A DNA stretch of 43,048 nucleotides, from NCBI GenBank assembly GCA_022866045.1, contig JALHTW010000320.1, positions 1-43,048 on the forward strand, given 5' to 3'. This document shows positions 6,727 to 12,830 of the stretch, piece by piece. This DNA is from Candidatus Aminicenantota bacterium. Lineage in GTDB: Bacteria > Acidobacteriota > Aminicenantia > Aminicenantales > UBA4085. Position 1 is the stretch's first letter. Every line of letters begins with the position of its first letter. Both the position numbers and the translations under genes were made by a program. The notes under the pieces are model-generated. The model made no database searches, was not told the origin of the DNA, and saw only the letters and a program-made list of their open reading frames with translations.

Positions 6727-8181
6727 TTAATAGGCTCGGGCGAAATAGACTAGAGCTTTCGCTTCTTTGCCGCAGCAGACGCAGGCGCCATGAACGGGTT
6801 TGTCTTTAATCTCGAGGGGAATGAGGCGGATCGTGGCCATGGTTTCGTCCTTGATTTTGTCTTCGCAAGCCTCGCCGCCGCACCAGAGGCTTTTCACGAA
6901 TCCTCGCTTCGTATCCAGGATGTCCTTGAACTCGTCATAGGTGCGGGCCTCGTGGGTATTTTGTGCTTGGAACGTGAAGGCCTCTTGATAGAGCGAGGCT
7001 TGAATGTCTTCAAGCAAGGCGGGCACTTTGGCCCCAAGAGCATCCAGCGGCAACGTTTCCCTTTTCATGGTGTCCCGCCGGACAAGAACGGCCTGGCCGG
7101 ATTTGACATCCCGCGGGCCGATCTCGATCCGGAGAGGGACACCCCGCATCTCATGTTCCGCGAATTTCCAGCCGGGCGTGAATTCTTCGCGGGTATCCAG
7201 GTAGACCCGGACCCCCGCCTTCTTCAGAATTTCTTCGGCAGCGAGGGCCGCCGGGATGACGGTTTCTTTCCAGTTGCCCAAAGAGATGGGGACGATGACG
7301 ACCTGGATCGGAGCAACATGGGGAGGCAATCGAAGCCCGGAATCGTCGCCGTGGGACATGATCAGAGCGCCGACGAGCCGCGTCGAAACGCCCCAGGACG
7401 TCTGCCAGACGTATTGGAGTTTCTGGCCGCGATCCTCGAAGCGGATATCGAACACCTTGGAGAAATGCTGGCCCAGGTTATGGGAAGTCCCCATTTGAAG
7501 CGCTTTTCCGTCCGACATCAGGCCCTCGATGGCGTAGGTTTCCTGGGCGCCGGCGAATTTCTCCCGCCAGGTCTTCCGTCCGGCGAGGACGGGGATGGCA
7601 AGCTCGGTCTCCACGAATTCCTTATACATAGCCAGGATCAAAAGCGTTTCTTTCTGCGCTTCCTCGTAGGTTTCGTGGCAGGTATGGCCTTCCTGCCATA
7701 AGAACTCTGTCGTCCTCAAAAACGGCCGCGTGACTTTCTCCCAACGGACGATGTTGGCCCACTGATTGATCAGGACGGGCAGGTCACGCCAGGATTTAAT
7801 CCACTTCGAATACATATGACCGATGATCGCTTCCGAGGTCGGGCGGACGGCCAGCCTTTCTTCCAGCTCCTCTTTCCCCCCGACGGTAACCCAGGCTACT
7901 TGAGGTGAAAATCCCTCGACGTGCTCTGCTTCTTTTTGGAGGAAGCTCTCTGGAATGAACAGGGGGAAATAGGCATTGACATGACCCGCGGCCTTGATTC
8001 TCTGATCCATCAGCCGCTGGATGTGCTCCCAGATCGCGTAGCCGTACGGCCGGATGACCATCATGCCCTTCATCGGGGCATAATCGGCGAGTTCCGTTTT
8101 TTGGATGATTTCGACATACCAACGTGAGAAATCTTCGGTTTTCGGCGTGATCTGTTTGACCAATCGTTCGTCTTTGCTCAC
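6727..8181 (-). CDS. proS: Prolyl-tRNA synthetase, archaeal/eukaryotic-like (ProS type 3)
   Basis: A class IIa synthetase charging tRNA-Pro. It matches the short ProS form that lacks the editing insertion: 'EDFSRWYVEIIQKTELADY', 'PYGYAIWEHIQ', 'VRPTSEAIIGHMYSKWI', 'RPFLRTTEFLWQEGHT', 'SHGDDSGLRLPPHVAPIQVVIVP', C-terminal zinc-type cysteines (CGGEAC, CVCCG) and the terminal ARAY tyrosine end. The track starts at TTG 8241 and an ATG sits at 8214, but a TTGACA-17-TAGAAT promoter covers 8213-8241, so transcripts should start near 8206. I therefore prefer GTG 8181 (484 aa, GGAG upstream), which fits the family length of about 475-485. ATG 8214 is the alternative. Confidence 0.95.
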   Translation of the reverse strand: MSKDERLVKQITPKTEDFSRWYVEIIQKTELADYAPMKGMMVIRPYGYAIWEHIQRLMDQRIKAAGHVNAYFPLFIPESFLQKEAEHVEGFSPQVAWVTVGGKEELEERLAVRPTSEAIIGHMYSKWIKSWRDLPVLINQWANIVRWEKVTRPFLRTTEFLWQEGHTCHETYEEAQKETLLILAMYKEFVETELAIPVLAGRKTWREKFAGAQETYAIEGLMSDGKALQMGTSHNLGQHFSKVFDIRFEDRGQKLQYVWQTSWGVSTRLVGALIMSHGDDSGLRLPPHVAPIQVVIVPISLGNWKETVIPAALAAEEILKKAGVRVYLDTREEFTPGWKFAEHEMRGVPLRIEIGPRDVKSGQAVLVRRDTMKRETLPLDALGAKVPALLEDIQASLYQEAFTFQAQNTHEARTYDEFKDILDTKRGFVKSLWCGGEACEDKIKDETMATIRLIPLEIKDKPVHGACVCCGKEAKALVYFARAY

Positions 8182-8212
8182 GATGCACTCCGGAGTTGAA
8201 ATCTGCGGGATC

Positions 8213-8241
8213 ATTCTATCGTCCACCCCCTCTTTTGTCAA
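8213..8241 (-). promoter_or_regulatory. Sigma70-type promoter for proS-pcm
   Basis: On the - strand: TTGACA (8241-8236), 17-bp spacer, TAGAAT (8218-8213). The -10 overlaps the ATG at 8214, which argues for the downstream GTG at 8181 as the proS start. Confidence 0.6.
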
Positions 8242-8312
8242 CTTCGGCCGGGGCCAAAGAGCGGAAGAGAAGAAATCTCCTTAGAAAATGTCAGGTCCTT
8301 CAAGCGAGAAGA

Positions 8313-8500
8313 ATTAACCTGAATTATTCATAAATTGCTTCGTTTCCTCGAGAAGAATATTCGCAGATAGCGCCGAATTCAAGACAAGGGGGACACGATC
8401 CCAAATTCCGGAGAATTTGGGTCATGTCCCCGAATTCGGCACCCGTCCGCAAATTCACAACCGGGAGAGATAACGTAATTCATGAATAATTCAGATTAAT
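8313..8500. mobile_element. 188-bp MITE-like palindromic element, copy 1
   Basis: Terminal inverted repeats: the left end ATTAACCTGAATTATTCAT and the right end, read in reverse complement, ATTAATCTGAATTATTCAT differ at one position in 19. The interior is also palindromic: GGGGGACACGATCCCAAATTC pairs across a short loop with GAATTTGGGTCATGTCCCC, flanked by GCGCCGAATTC / GAATTCGGCACC. No ORF is present. A close copy lies at 42750-42933 in this window. This is the structure of a non-autonomous element (MITE or large REP/BIME). No cognate transposase is in the window. Confidence 0.8.
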
Positions 8501-8526
8501 AAACTTGGCTCGAATAGGCAGATTTC

Positions 8527-8608
8527 CCATTTGATTTTTTTCGATTCCATGATCGGATAACCTCCAAACCGGAGAGGGGCATGGACTGGGGTTTCTCTGA
8601 TCAAATGG
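8527..8608 (+). ncRNA. Candidate structured RNA leader upstream of PilZ-like genes
   Basis: Nested complementary segments: CCATTTGAT (8527-8535) with ATCAAATGG (8600-8608), perfect over 9 bp; CCATG (8547-8551) with CATGG (8580-8584); and CTCC/GGAG closing an AAACC loop in the centre. This could be a multi-stem 5' leader or riboswitch-like element, about 160 nt before the first PilZ-like start. I could not match it to the known c-di-GMP-I or -II riboswitch consensus. It could also be another palindromic repeat. Confidence 0.35.
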
Positions 8609-8677
8609 ACTGTAAAAGTTAATTCATCAGGAAGGAGTATCCCAGCCGACAAGGAGGTGAGGCCCTAAAATCCGAAT

Positions 8678-8707
8678 ATCACCCCTTTTTTCATCCAAAG
8701 GGGTGAT
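8678..8707. other. Perfect 11-bp hairpin between structured leader and PilZ gene
   Basis: ATCACCCCTTT (8678-8688) and AAAGGGGTGAT (8697-8707) pair perfectly around an 8-nt loop. There is no T-run after it on the + strand. A perfect anti-16S sequence AAGGAGGTGA lies just upstream at 8651-8660 with only a 3-codon frame (GTG AGG CCC TAA) after it. Confidence 0.5.
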
Positions 8708-8766
8708 TGACCCCCTTCAAAGGCCGTGGCATTGTATCGGCGAAGCTTATGAAAAAGGAAGCGAGA

Positions 8767-9129
8767 ATGATAAAACAGCCTGTCACAGGAGAGATGGATG
8801 TCCTGGGCGCCAAGGACCTCGAGTTCAACTTCCCCCTCCCAACCCTGGTCGAAGGCCTGAACGCTCATGAAAAAGAATTCGTGGAGGACACGGTCGTTTC
8901 AAATATCAGCCACCAGGGGGCTTCGTTCTATCTTAAAAATCCCGTCAGTATCAGCACGCGCTTGAAGCTCATCATCGACGTGCCGGAGAAACTCGCCGGG
9001 GATAAGGACTTGAAGCTGGTCATCAAAGGCAAAGTTGATAAAGTCGAGATCCTTCGCGAGCGGTTCTCGGAGCAAAGAGTCACGGTCAAGTTCGACAGCA
9101 AATACATCATCAAGCCTGGTCCGGAATAA
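8767..9129 (+). CDS. PilZ-like domain protein (first of three paralogues)
   Basis: 120 aa from ATG 8767, chosen because AAGGAAG lies 6 nt before it; ATG 8749 and the track's TTG 8707 are alternatives. The pattern 'LEFNFPLPTLVEG...', 'VSNISHQGASFYL', 'STRLKLIIDVPEKL', 'RVTVKFDSKYII' follows PilZ domains: the N-x-S-x-x-G motif is present (NISHQG), but the N-terminal R-x-x-x-R that normally contacts c-di-GMP is not evident. PilZ domains bind c-di-GMP and regulate motility, exopolysaccharide or export. Here binding is doubtful. The next paralogue follows after 9 nt, forming a two-gene unit. Confidence 0.7.
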   Translation: MIKQPVTGEMDVLGAKDLEFNFPLPTLVEGLNAHEKEFVEDTVVSNISHQGASFYLKNPVSISTRLKLIIDVPEKLAGDKDLKLVIKGKVDKVEILRERFSEQRVTVKFDSKYIIKPGPE

Positions 9130-9138
9130 ATCACAGAT

Positions 9139-9507
9139 ATGAACGCGAACGGCACTTCCATCCAAGGCGTTTCCAGAGCACAGAAGAGGGAGCGGACATT
9201 TGAGTTCTCTCTTCCCGTTCTGGTCCAAGGCTTCGACGCCGCGGGCAGGAAATTTTCGGAAAGAACGGTCCTCTCATCTCTCAGCGCCAAAGAGGCTGTC
9301 TTCATGCTCCGGGCTAGAGTCATAATCGGAATCAAGCTTAATCTTAACCTCCAGGTCCCGCAAACGTCCATGCTCGAAAAGCCGCTCGAACTCTGCGTCT
9401 CGGGAACGGTTCAATACGTCAGATCGGACACTTCGTTCAAGAACAAGAGCCAGCTGGTTTCGATGAAGCTTGACTCGGATTTCCAGATCCAGTCCCTCGC
9501 CTCCTAA
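9139..9507 (+). CDS. Degenerate PilZ-like domain protein (second paralogue)
   Basis: 122 aa. It aligns by eye with its neighbours: 'KRERTFEFSLPVLVQGFDAAGRKFSERTVLSSLSAKEAVFML...GIKLNLNLQVP...CVSGTVQYVR...VSMKLDSDFQI'. The N-x-S-x-x-G motif has decayed to S-L-S-A-K-E, and the basic N-terminal motif is only partly kept (K-R-E-R). It therefore probably keeps the beta-barrel fold but not c-di-GMP binding. It lies 9 nt after the first PilZ-like gene. There is no strong Shine-Dalgarno; coupling is likely. The assignment rests on similarity to the third paralogue, which has complete PilZ motifs. Confidence 0.6.
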   Translation: MNANGTSIQGVSRAQKRERTFEFSLPVLVQGFDAAGRKFSERTVLSSLSAKEAVFMLRARVIIGIKLNLNLQVPQTSMLEKPLELCVSGTVQYVRSDTSFKNKSQLVSMKLDSDFQIQSLAS

Positions 9508-9567
9508 TTCGGCGGTCAAAGCTCAACATCTGCCATTTTTTCCAAAAAATTGATGATGAGGTCTTTC

Positions 9568-9596
9568 TTGACAAGCCATATCCAATTTTATAGAAT
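9568..9596 (+). promoter_or_regulatory. Sigma70-type promoter for the LuxR-like regulator
   Basis: TTGACA (9568-9573), 17-bp spacer, TAGAAT (9591-9596), 58 nt before ATG 9655. An A/T palindrome ATTTTTTCC/AAAAAAT lies just upstream (about 9532-9548). Confidence 0.55.
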
Positions 9597-9654
9597 TCGA
9601 AGAAAATAGAGAGGATAGGAAGAACCCAGATCATCTAAAGGGGCGCAAAAATAC

Positions 9655-10344
9655 ATGAACAAAAGAAAATCCTCATTTTCGGAATCCTCGAAAATCAAGC
9701 TTCTCGTCTTCTGCCCTTCGGACATCATCCTTTCCGGGATCCTCAAATCGCTTGAAACCGATCCGGAGATCGAAGTCGTCAACATCGAAAAGAACACCCT
9801 CGAGTCCTTCATGGACTCGATCCGCAAGCTCCTGCCTCACGTCATCCTCTTCGCCAGCTCCGAGGCGCTGCCCAACATTCGGGAGATCTGCAAGGCGATC
9901 CGGGAAATCTCCAAGGACCAGATCAAGTCTCAGATGCTCTTGCTGGGCAACATTCCCTCCCACGAAGAGATCGTGAGCCTTATCAACGTCGGGGCGCGCG
10001 GCTATTTCGACCTGAACGACCCGTCGGGCCAGCTTCCTGAAGCCATCCGCGTCATCCACAGGGGCGAGATCTGGCTCCCCCGCGACAAGATGAGCAGCAT
10101 CATGGACCGGATCATCTCGGTCGTCGGCCGGGATATGAAGGAAAAGACGCTCGACCAGCTCACGCCCACCGAATTCCAGGTCCTCAAGCTCATCGGCCAG
10201 GGCAAGAGCAACGACGATATCGCCTCCATCCTCTTCATCAGCAAGAACACCGTCCGATCGCACATCAAGAGCATCTACGCCAAGCTCGACACACACAGCC
10301 GTCTCCAGCTGGCGCTGTATGCCATCAATTCGGCCCTCTTTTAA
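9655..10344 (+). CDS. NarL/LuxR-family response regulator with degenerate receiver domain
   Basis: 229 aa. The C-terminal ~65 residues form a GerE/LuxR helix-turn-helix: 'LTPTEFQVLKLIGQGKSNDDIASILFISKNTVRSHIKSIYAKLDTHSRLQLALYA'. The N-terminal ~130 residues keep a receiver-like order ('KLLVFCPSDIILSGILKSLE', 'MLLLGNIPSHEEIVSLINVGARGYFD'), but where the phosphoacceptor Asp should follow the third strand the sequence reads 'PHVILFASSEALP', with no Asp. The Lys near strand 5 is also not evident. It is therefore probably regulated by something other than Asp phosphorylation. It is followed after 27 nt by a PilZ gene, which suggests a link to c-di-GMP-related behaviour. Confidence 0.8.
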   Translation: MNKRKSSFSESSKIKLLVFCPSDIILSGILKSLETDPEIEVVNIEKNTLESFMDSIRKLLPHVILFASSEALPNIREICKAIREISKDQIKSQMLLLGNIPSHEEIVSLINVGARGYFDLNDPSGQLPEAIRVIHRGEIWLPRDKMSSIMDRIISVVGRDMKEKTLDQLTPTEFQVLKLIGQGKSNDDIASILFISKNTVRSHIKSIYAKLDTHSRLQLALYAINSALF

Positions 10345-10371
10345 TTTCAAAAGGACAAGGTGGGGAATGCC

Positions 10372-10782
10372 ATGGACAAAAAAGCCGATAAAAAAAGCAC
10401 TCAAGTAAAGGAAACAAAGAAAAAAAATCTTGTCCCGGTCGAAATCAACCGCCGCAGGGAATGGCGCTTCTACCTTCCGCTGAGGGCCATCGTCAAGGGC
10501 ACGCTGCCCCTGGGCAAGAGATTCAAGGAAGCCGCGAAGCTCGAGAACATCAGCTCGAGCGGGGCCTATTTCTGTCTGGACTCGGGCATCGTCGTTGGGT
10601 CCAAGCTCAACCTCATCATCGACTTCCCCAAAGAGGTCACCGAAGGAAAAAAGAAGATCAAGCTGCGGATCGGCGGCATCACGGTCCGCCTGGAAAACGC
10701 CGATAAAAAAGGCAAGAAACAGGGCGTGGCTGTCCGCTTCAGCAAAGAGTTCAAATTCGTCGTCCCCGGCAATAAAAAATAA
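10372..10782 (+). CDS. PilZ domain protein (third paralogue, complete motifs)
   Basis: 136 aa from ATG 10372, preceded by GGTGGGGA; the track's GTG 10360 lies within that RBS region. Both PilZ motifs are recognisable: R-x-x-x-R as 'RREWR', then 'LENISSSGAYFCL' (N-x-S-x-x-G), followed by 'GSKLNLIIDFP' and 'GVAVRFSKEFKF'. The N-terminus is very Lys-rich and probably disordered. This paralogue is the best candidate of the three for c-di-GMP binding. It is located between the LuxR-like regulator and coaE, each gap under 30 nt, so these are probably cotranscribed. Confidence 0.8.
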   Translation: MDKKADKKSTQVKETKKKNLVPVEINRRREWRFYLPLRAIVKGTLPLGKRFKEAAKLENISSSGAYFCLDSGIVVGSKLNLIIDFPKEVTEGKKKIKLRIGGITVRLENADKKGKKQGVAVRFSKEFKFVVPGNKK

Positions 10783-10798
10783 GAGGGACAGATCCCGC

Positions 10799-11440
10799 AT
10801 GCTCACCGTCGCCCTGACAGGGGGAATTGCGTCCGGCAAATCCATCGTCGCGGACGTTCTCCGAAAACGCAGCTGCTATATCCATCGTTCCGACGAAACC
10901 GCGCGCGAGATCATGGCGCCGGAGGGACTCGCCTGCAAAAAAATCGTCTCCCGGCACGGCGCGAGCATCCTGAATCCCGACCGGACGATCGACCGGGCCA
11001 AGCTGGGGCGGATCATCTTCAACGACCCCGGCGAGAGAGAGTTCATCAACCGCCTCATCCATCCGCTCGTCATAGACAAGATCAAGAAGACCATCGCCCG
11101 TCTCGCGAAGAAGGGCAGCGTGAAGATCTTCGTCTCCGAAGCAGCCCTGACCATCGAGGCCGGCTACGCGGAATTCTACGATAAGGTTGTCGTTACGTAC
11201 TGCCCGGAGGACATTCAAATTCAAAGGCTCGTCGAACGGGACGGCATCTCGCTCGAAGAGGCCCTGAGAAAGATCCGGGCTCAAATGCCGGCCGAGGAAA
11301 AATTGGACTTTGCCGATTACGTCATCCATACGGCGGGAACAACGGATGAGACAATCGCTCAGGCGGAAGATCTCTACGAGGAGCTGCTGCTGGATTATAA
11401 AATCAAATGTGAGACCACCGACAATCCTGCTTCACGATAA
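10799..11440 (+). CDS. coaE: Dephospho-CoA kinase
   Basis: 213 aa. It phosphorylates the 3'-OH of dephospho-CoA, the last step of CoA synthesis. It has the P-loop 'ALTGGIASGKS', then 'TAREIM', 'REFINRLIHPLV' and 'KVVVTYCPEDIQIQRLVERDGISLEEALRKIRAQMPAEEKLDFADYVIHTAGT', all characteristic of CoaE. The track ORF begins at 10595 inside the PilZ gene in another frame; ATG 10799, 16 nt after the PilZ stop and with GAGGGA upstream, gives the normal family length. The substrate-binding D-A-D motif after the P-loop is altered ('HRSDETA'), but the rest is intact. Confidence 0.93.
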   Translation: MLTVALTGGIASGKSIVADVLRKRSCYIHRSDETAREIMAPEGLACKKIVSRHGASILNPDRTIDRAKLGRIIFNDPGEREFINRLIHPLVIDKIKKTIARLAKKGSVKIFVSEAALTIEAGYAEFYDKVVVTYCPEDIQIQRLVERDGISLEEALRKIRAQMPAEEKLDFADYVIHTAGTTDETIAQAEDLYEELLLDYKIKCETTDNPASR

Positions 11441-11450
11441 TTCTATGCTC

Positions 11451-12395
11451 TCACTCCGCTTTCAACGCGGCGGCGAGAAGCGGGATCATGATCTCATGGT
11501 GGCCGATAAAATAATACCCTTTCCCCTTCTTCCCTATCGGCCGCACGACCACGTTCTGCGAAGGACGATAGTGATGGATGAAATCGAAGACGGCCGTTGA
11601 AAAGCCGTCCAGCCTCTTTCCTTTATTGCGGACAAGCGATACCGCTTTGAGAAAGACTTCGGGCAGGATGACGGCCGAACCGATGTTGAGAAACACGCCC
11701 CCGCCGTCGAGCTTTTGGACCAGTGCGCTCAGCAAGAAAAAGTCCCTGAGGGACGTCTTGCCCAAAGCTTCGCCGCTTGCGCGCGGGTGCATATGGATCG
11801 TGTCCGTGCCGAGAGCGACATGCACGGTCAGGGGAATATTCAGGCGGTACGCCGCTCCCAGCAGGCTCAACTTTTTATATGGAAAATCCGACGCGGCGAT
11901 CATCCGCCCGACGGCTTCGCCCAATCCCAGGCCACCGGCGGCCCCCTGCCGGATGGCTTCATTCAAGAGATCACCCGTCTCCTTCGCCATCCCGAACTTC
12001 CCGGTTCTGATCTGAACTTCGACATCCTCGGATGTCTCTCCGCCATAGGCCAGCTCAAAATCATGGACGATCCCGGCGCCGTTGAAAGCCATGCCTGTCA
12101 TCCATCTTTTTTTCATCAGGTCGATGAGCACGGGAGCGAGGCCGACCTTGATCACGTGGGCGCCCATCGCCCAGATCAAAGCTTTGCCTCTTGTTCGGGC
12201 TGTCTTCATCCGCGCCGCCAGCTCTTTAAGGTCCTTGGCCGCTAGAATATCCGGAAGGTTGCGGATGAAGCGTGAAAAAGGATCTCCCGGCCGCGTGACT
12301 TTGGCGAACTCCGCAACGCCGACGATGCTCTTCCGAGAGCGGAGCGGATACGTCCTGAGACCTTCGGGAGACAACGGTTTCAATTTGTAGGCCAC
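11451..12395 (-). CDS. Deoxyhypusine-synthase-like family protein (function unknown)
   Basis: 314 aa from GTG 12395 (AGGGGA 7 nt upstream). The order of segments 'IWAMGAHVIKVGLAPVLIDLMKKRWMTGMAFNGAGIVHDFELAYGGETSEDV', '...NIPLTVHVALGTD', 'VFLNIGSAVILPEVFLKA' and the end 'YYFIGHHEIMIPLL' resembles the NAD-binding deoxyhypusine/homospermidine synthase fold, including a small-residue TAGG-like turn followed by a D/E-rich loop. The active-site Lys region of true deoxyhypusine synthase is replaced by 'HHYRPSQNVVVRP'. I infer remote homology only. It lies 57 nt downstream of the HU gene on the same strand and is convergent with coaE. Confidence 0.45.
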   Translation of the reverse strand: MAYKLKPLSPEGLRTYPLRSRKSIVGVAEFAKVTRPGDPFSRFIRNLPDILAAKDLKELAARMKTARTRGKALIWAMGAHVIKVGLAPVLIDLMKKRWMTGMAFNGAGIVHDFELAYGGETSEDVEVQIRTGKFGMAKETGDLLNEAIRQGAAGGLGLGEAVGRMIAASDFPYKKLSLLGAAYRLNIPLTVHVALGTDTIHMHPRASGEALGKTSLRDFFLLSALVQKLDGGGVFLNIGSAVILPEVFLKAVSLVRNKGKRLDGFSTAVFDFIHHYRPSQNVVVRPIGKKGKGYYFIGHHEIMIPLLAAALKAE

Positions 12396-12452
12396 GTCAA
12401 ATCCCCTTCCTATCGCGCTGATTGGAGAAATGGACCCAAAAAGGAATCAAAT

Positions 12453-12731
12453 CTATGGGTTGGTCGTGATGTTCTTCAGTTCCTGGCCAGAGCGGAACTT
12501 GATCCTCTTGCCCTGGGTGATATGGATCTGCTTCTTGCGGCGGATGTCCCGTCCGTAACCGGTCTTTTTGGCCACGACCTTGAAGCTCCCGAACCCGCGG
12601 ATCTCGACTTTTTCCTTCTTGGCGAGAGCATCTTTCAAGGCTACCAGGATCGTTTCGACGATTAATAATGATTTCGCCCCGTTGAATTCGGACTTCTTTT
12701 CAATCGCGAGGGCTATATCATTTTTAATCAT
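12453..12731 (-). CDS. HU/IHF family DNA-binding protein
   Basis: 92 aa from ATG 12731, which has AAGGAG 6 nt upstream; the track start five codons earlier overlaps that RBS. Family hallmarks are 'MIKNDIALAIEKKSEF', 'VETILVALKDALAKKEKVEIRGFGSFKVVAKKTGYGRDIRRKKQIHI', containing the G-F-G-S-F turn and the DNA-binding arm with GRN/P-like 'GRDI'. It ends 'KRIKFRSGQELKN'. This is a dimeric nucleoid protein that bends DNA. It has its own promoter (12755-12783) divergent from nfeD. Confidence 0.95.
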   Translation of the reverse strand: MIKNDIALAIEKKSEFNGAKSLLIVETILVALKDALAKKEKVEIRGFGSFKVVAKKTGYGRDIRRKKQIHITQGKRIKFRSGQELKNITTNP

Positions 12732-12754
12732 CGGGAACTCCTTCAAGATATCTA

Positions 12755-12783
12755 AAATTAATTTATTGACGGCCGTTTGTCAA
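12755..12783 (-). promoter_or_regulatory. Sigma70-type promoter for the HU gene
   Basis: On the - strand: TTGACA (12783-12778), 17-bp spacer, TAATTT (12760-12755), 24 nt before ATG 12731. Confidence 0.6.
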
Positions 12784-12792
12784 GACAATTTA

Positions 12793-12821
12793 TTGACTTG
12801 TTGAACGATCCTTTCTATAAT
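12793..12821 (+). promoter_or_regulatory. Strong sigma70-type promoter for the nfeD operon
   Basis: TTGACT (12793-12798), 17-bp spacer, perfect TATAAT (12816-12821). The -10 ends only 9 nt before GTG 12831, so the transcript should be leaderless or nearly so. Confidence 0.75.
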
Positions 12822-12830
12822 GGAATCAAC

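Noticed and set aside
8313-8500. CRISPR repeat or intrinsic terminator
   Set aside because: There are only two distant copies, no spacer array, and the structure is a long terminal inverted repeat element rather than a stem with a T-run.
9673-10845. 390-aa ORF on the - strand across the regulator and PilZ genes
   Set aside because: It crosses two recognised genes and has no family features or RBS; shadow ORF.
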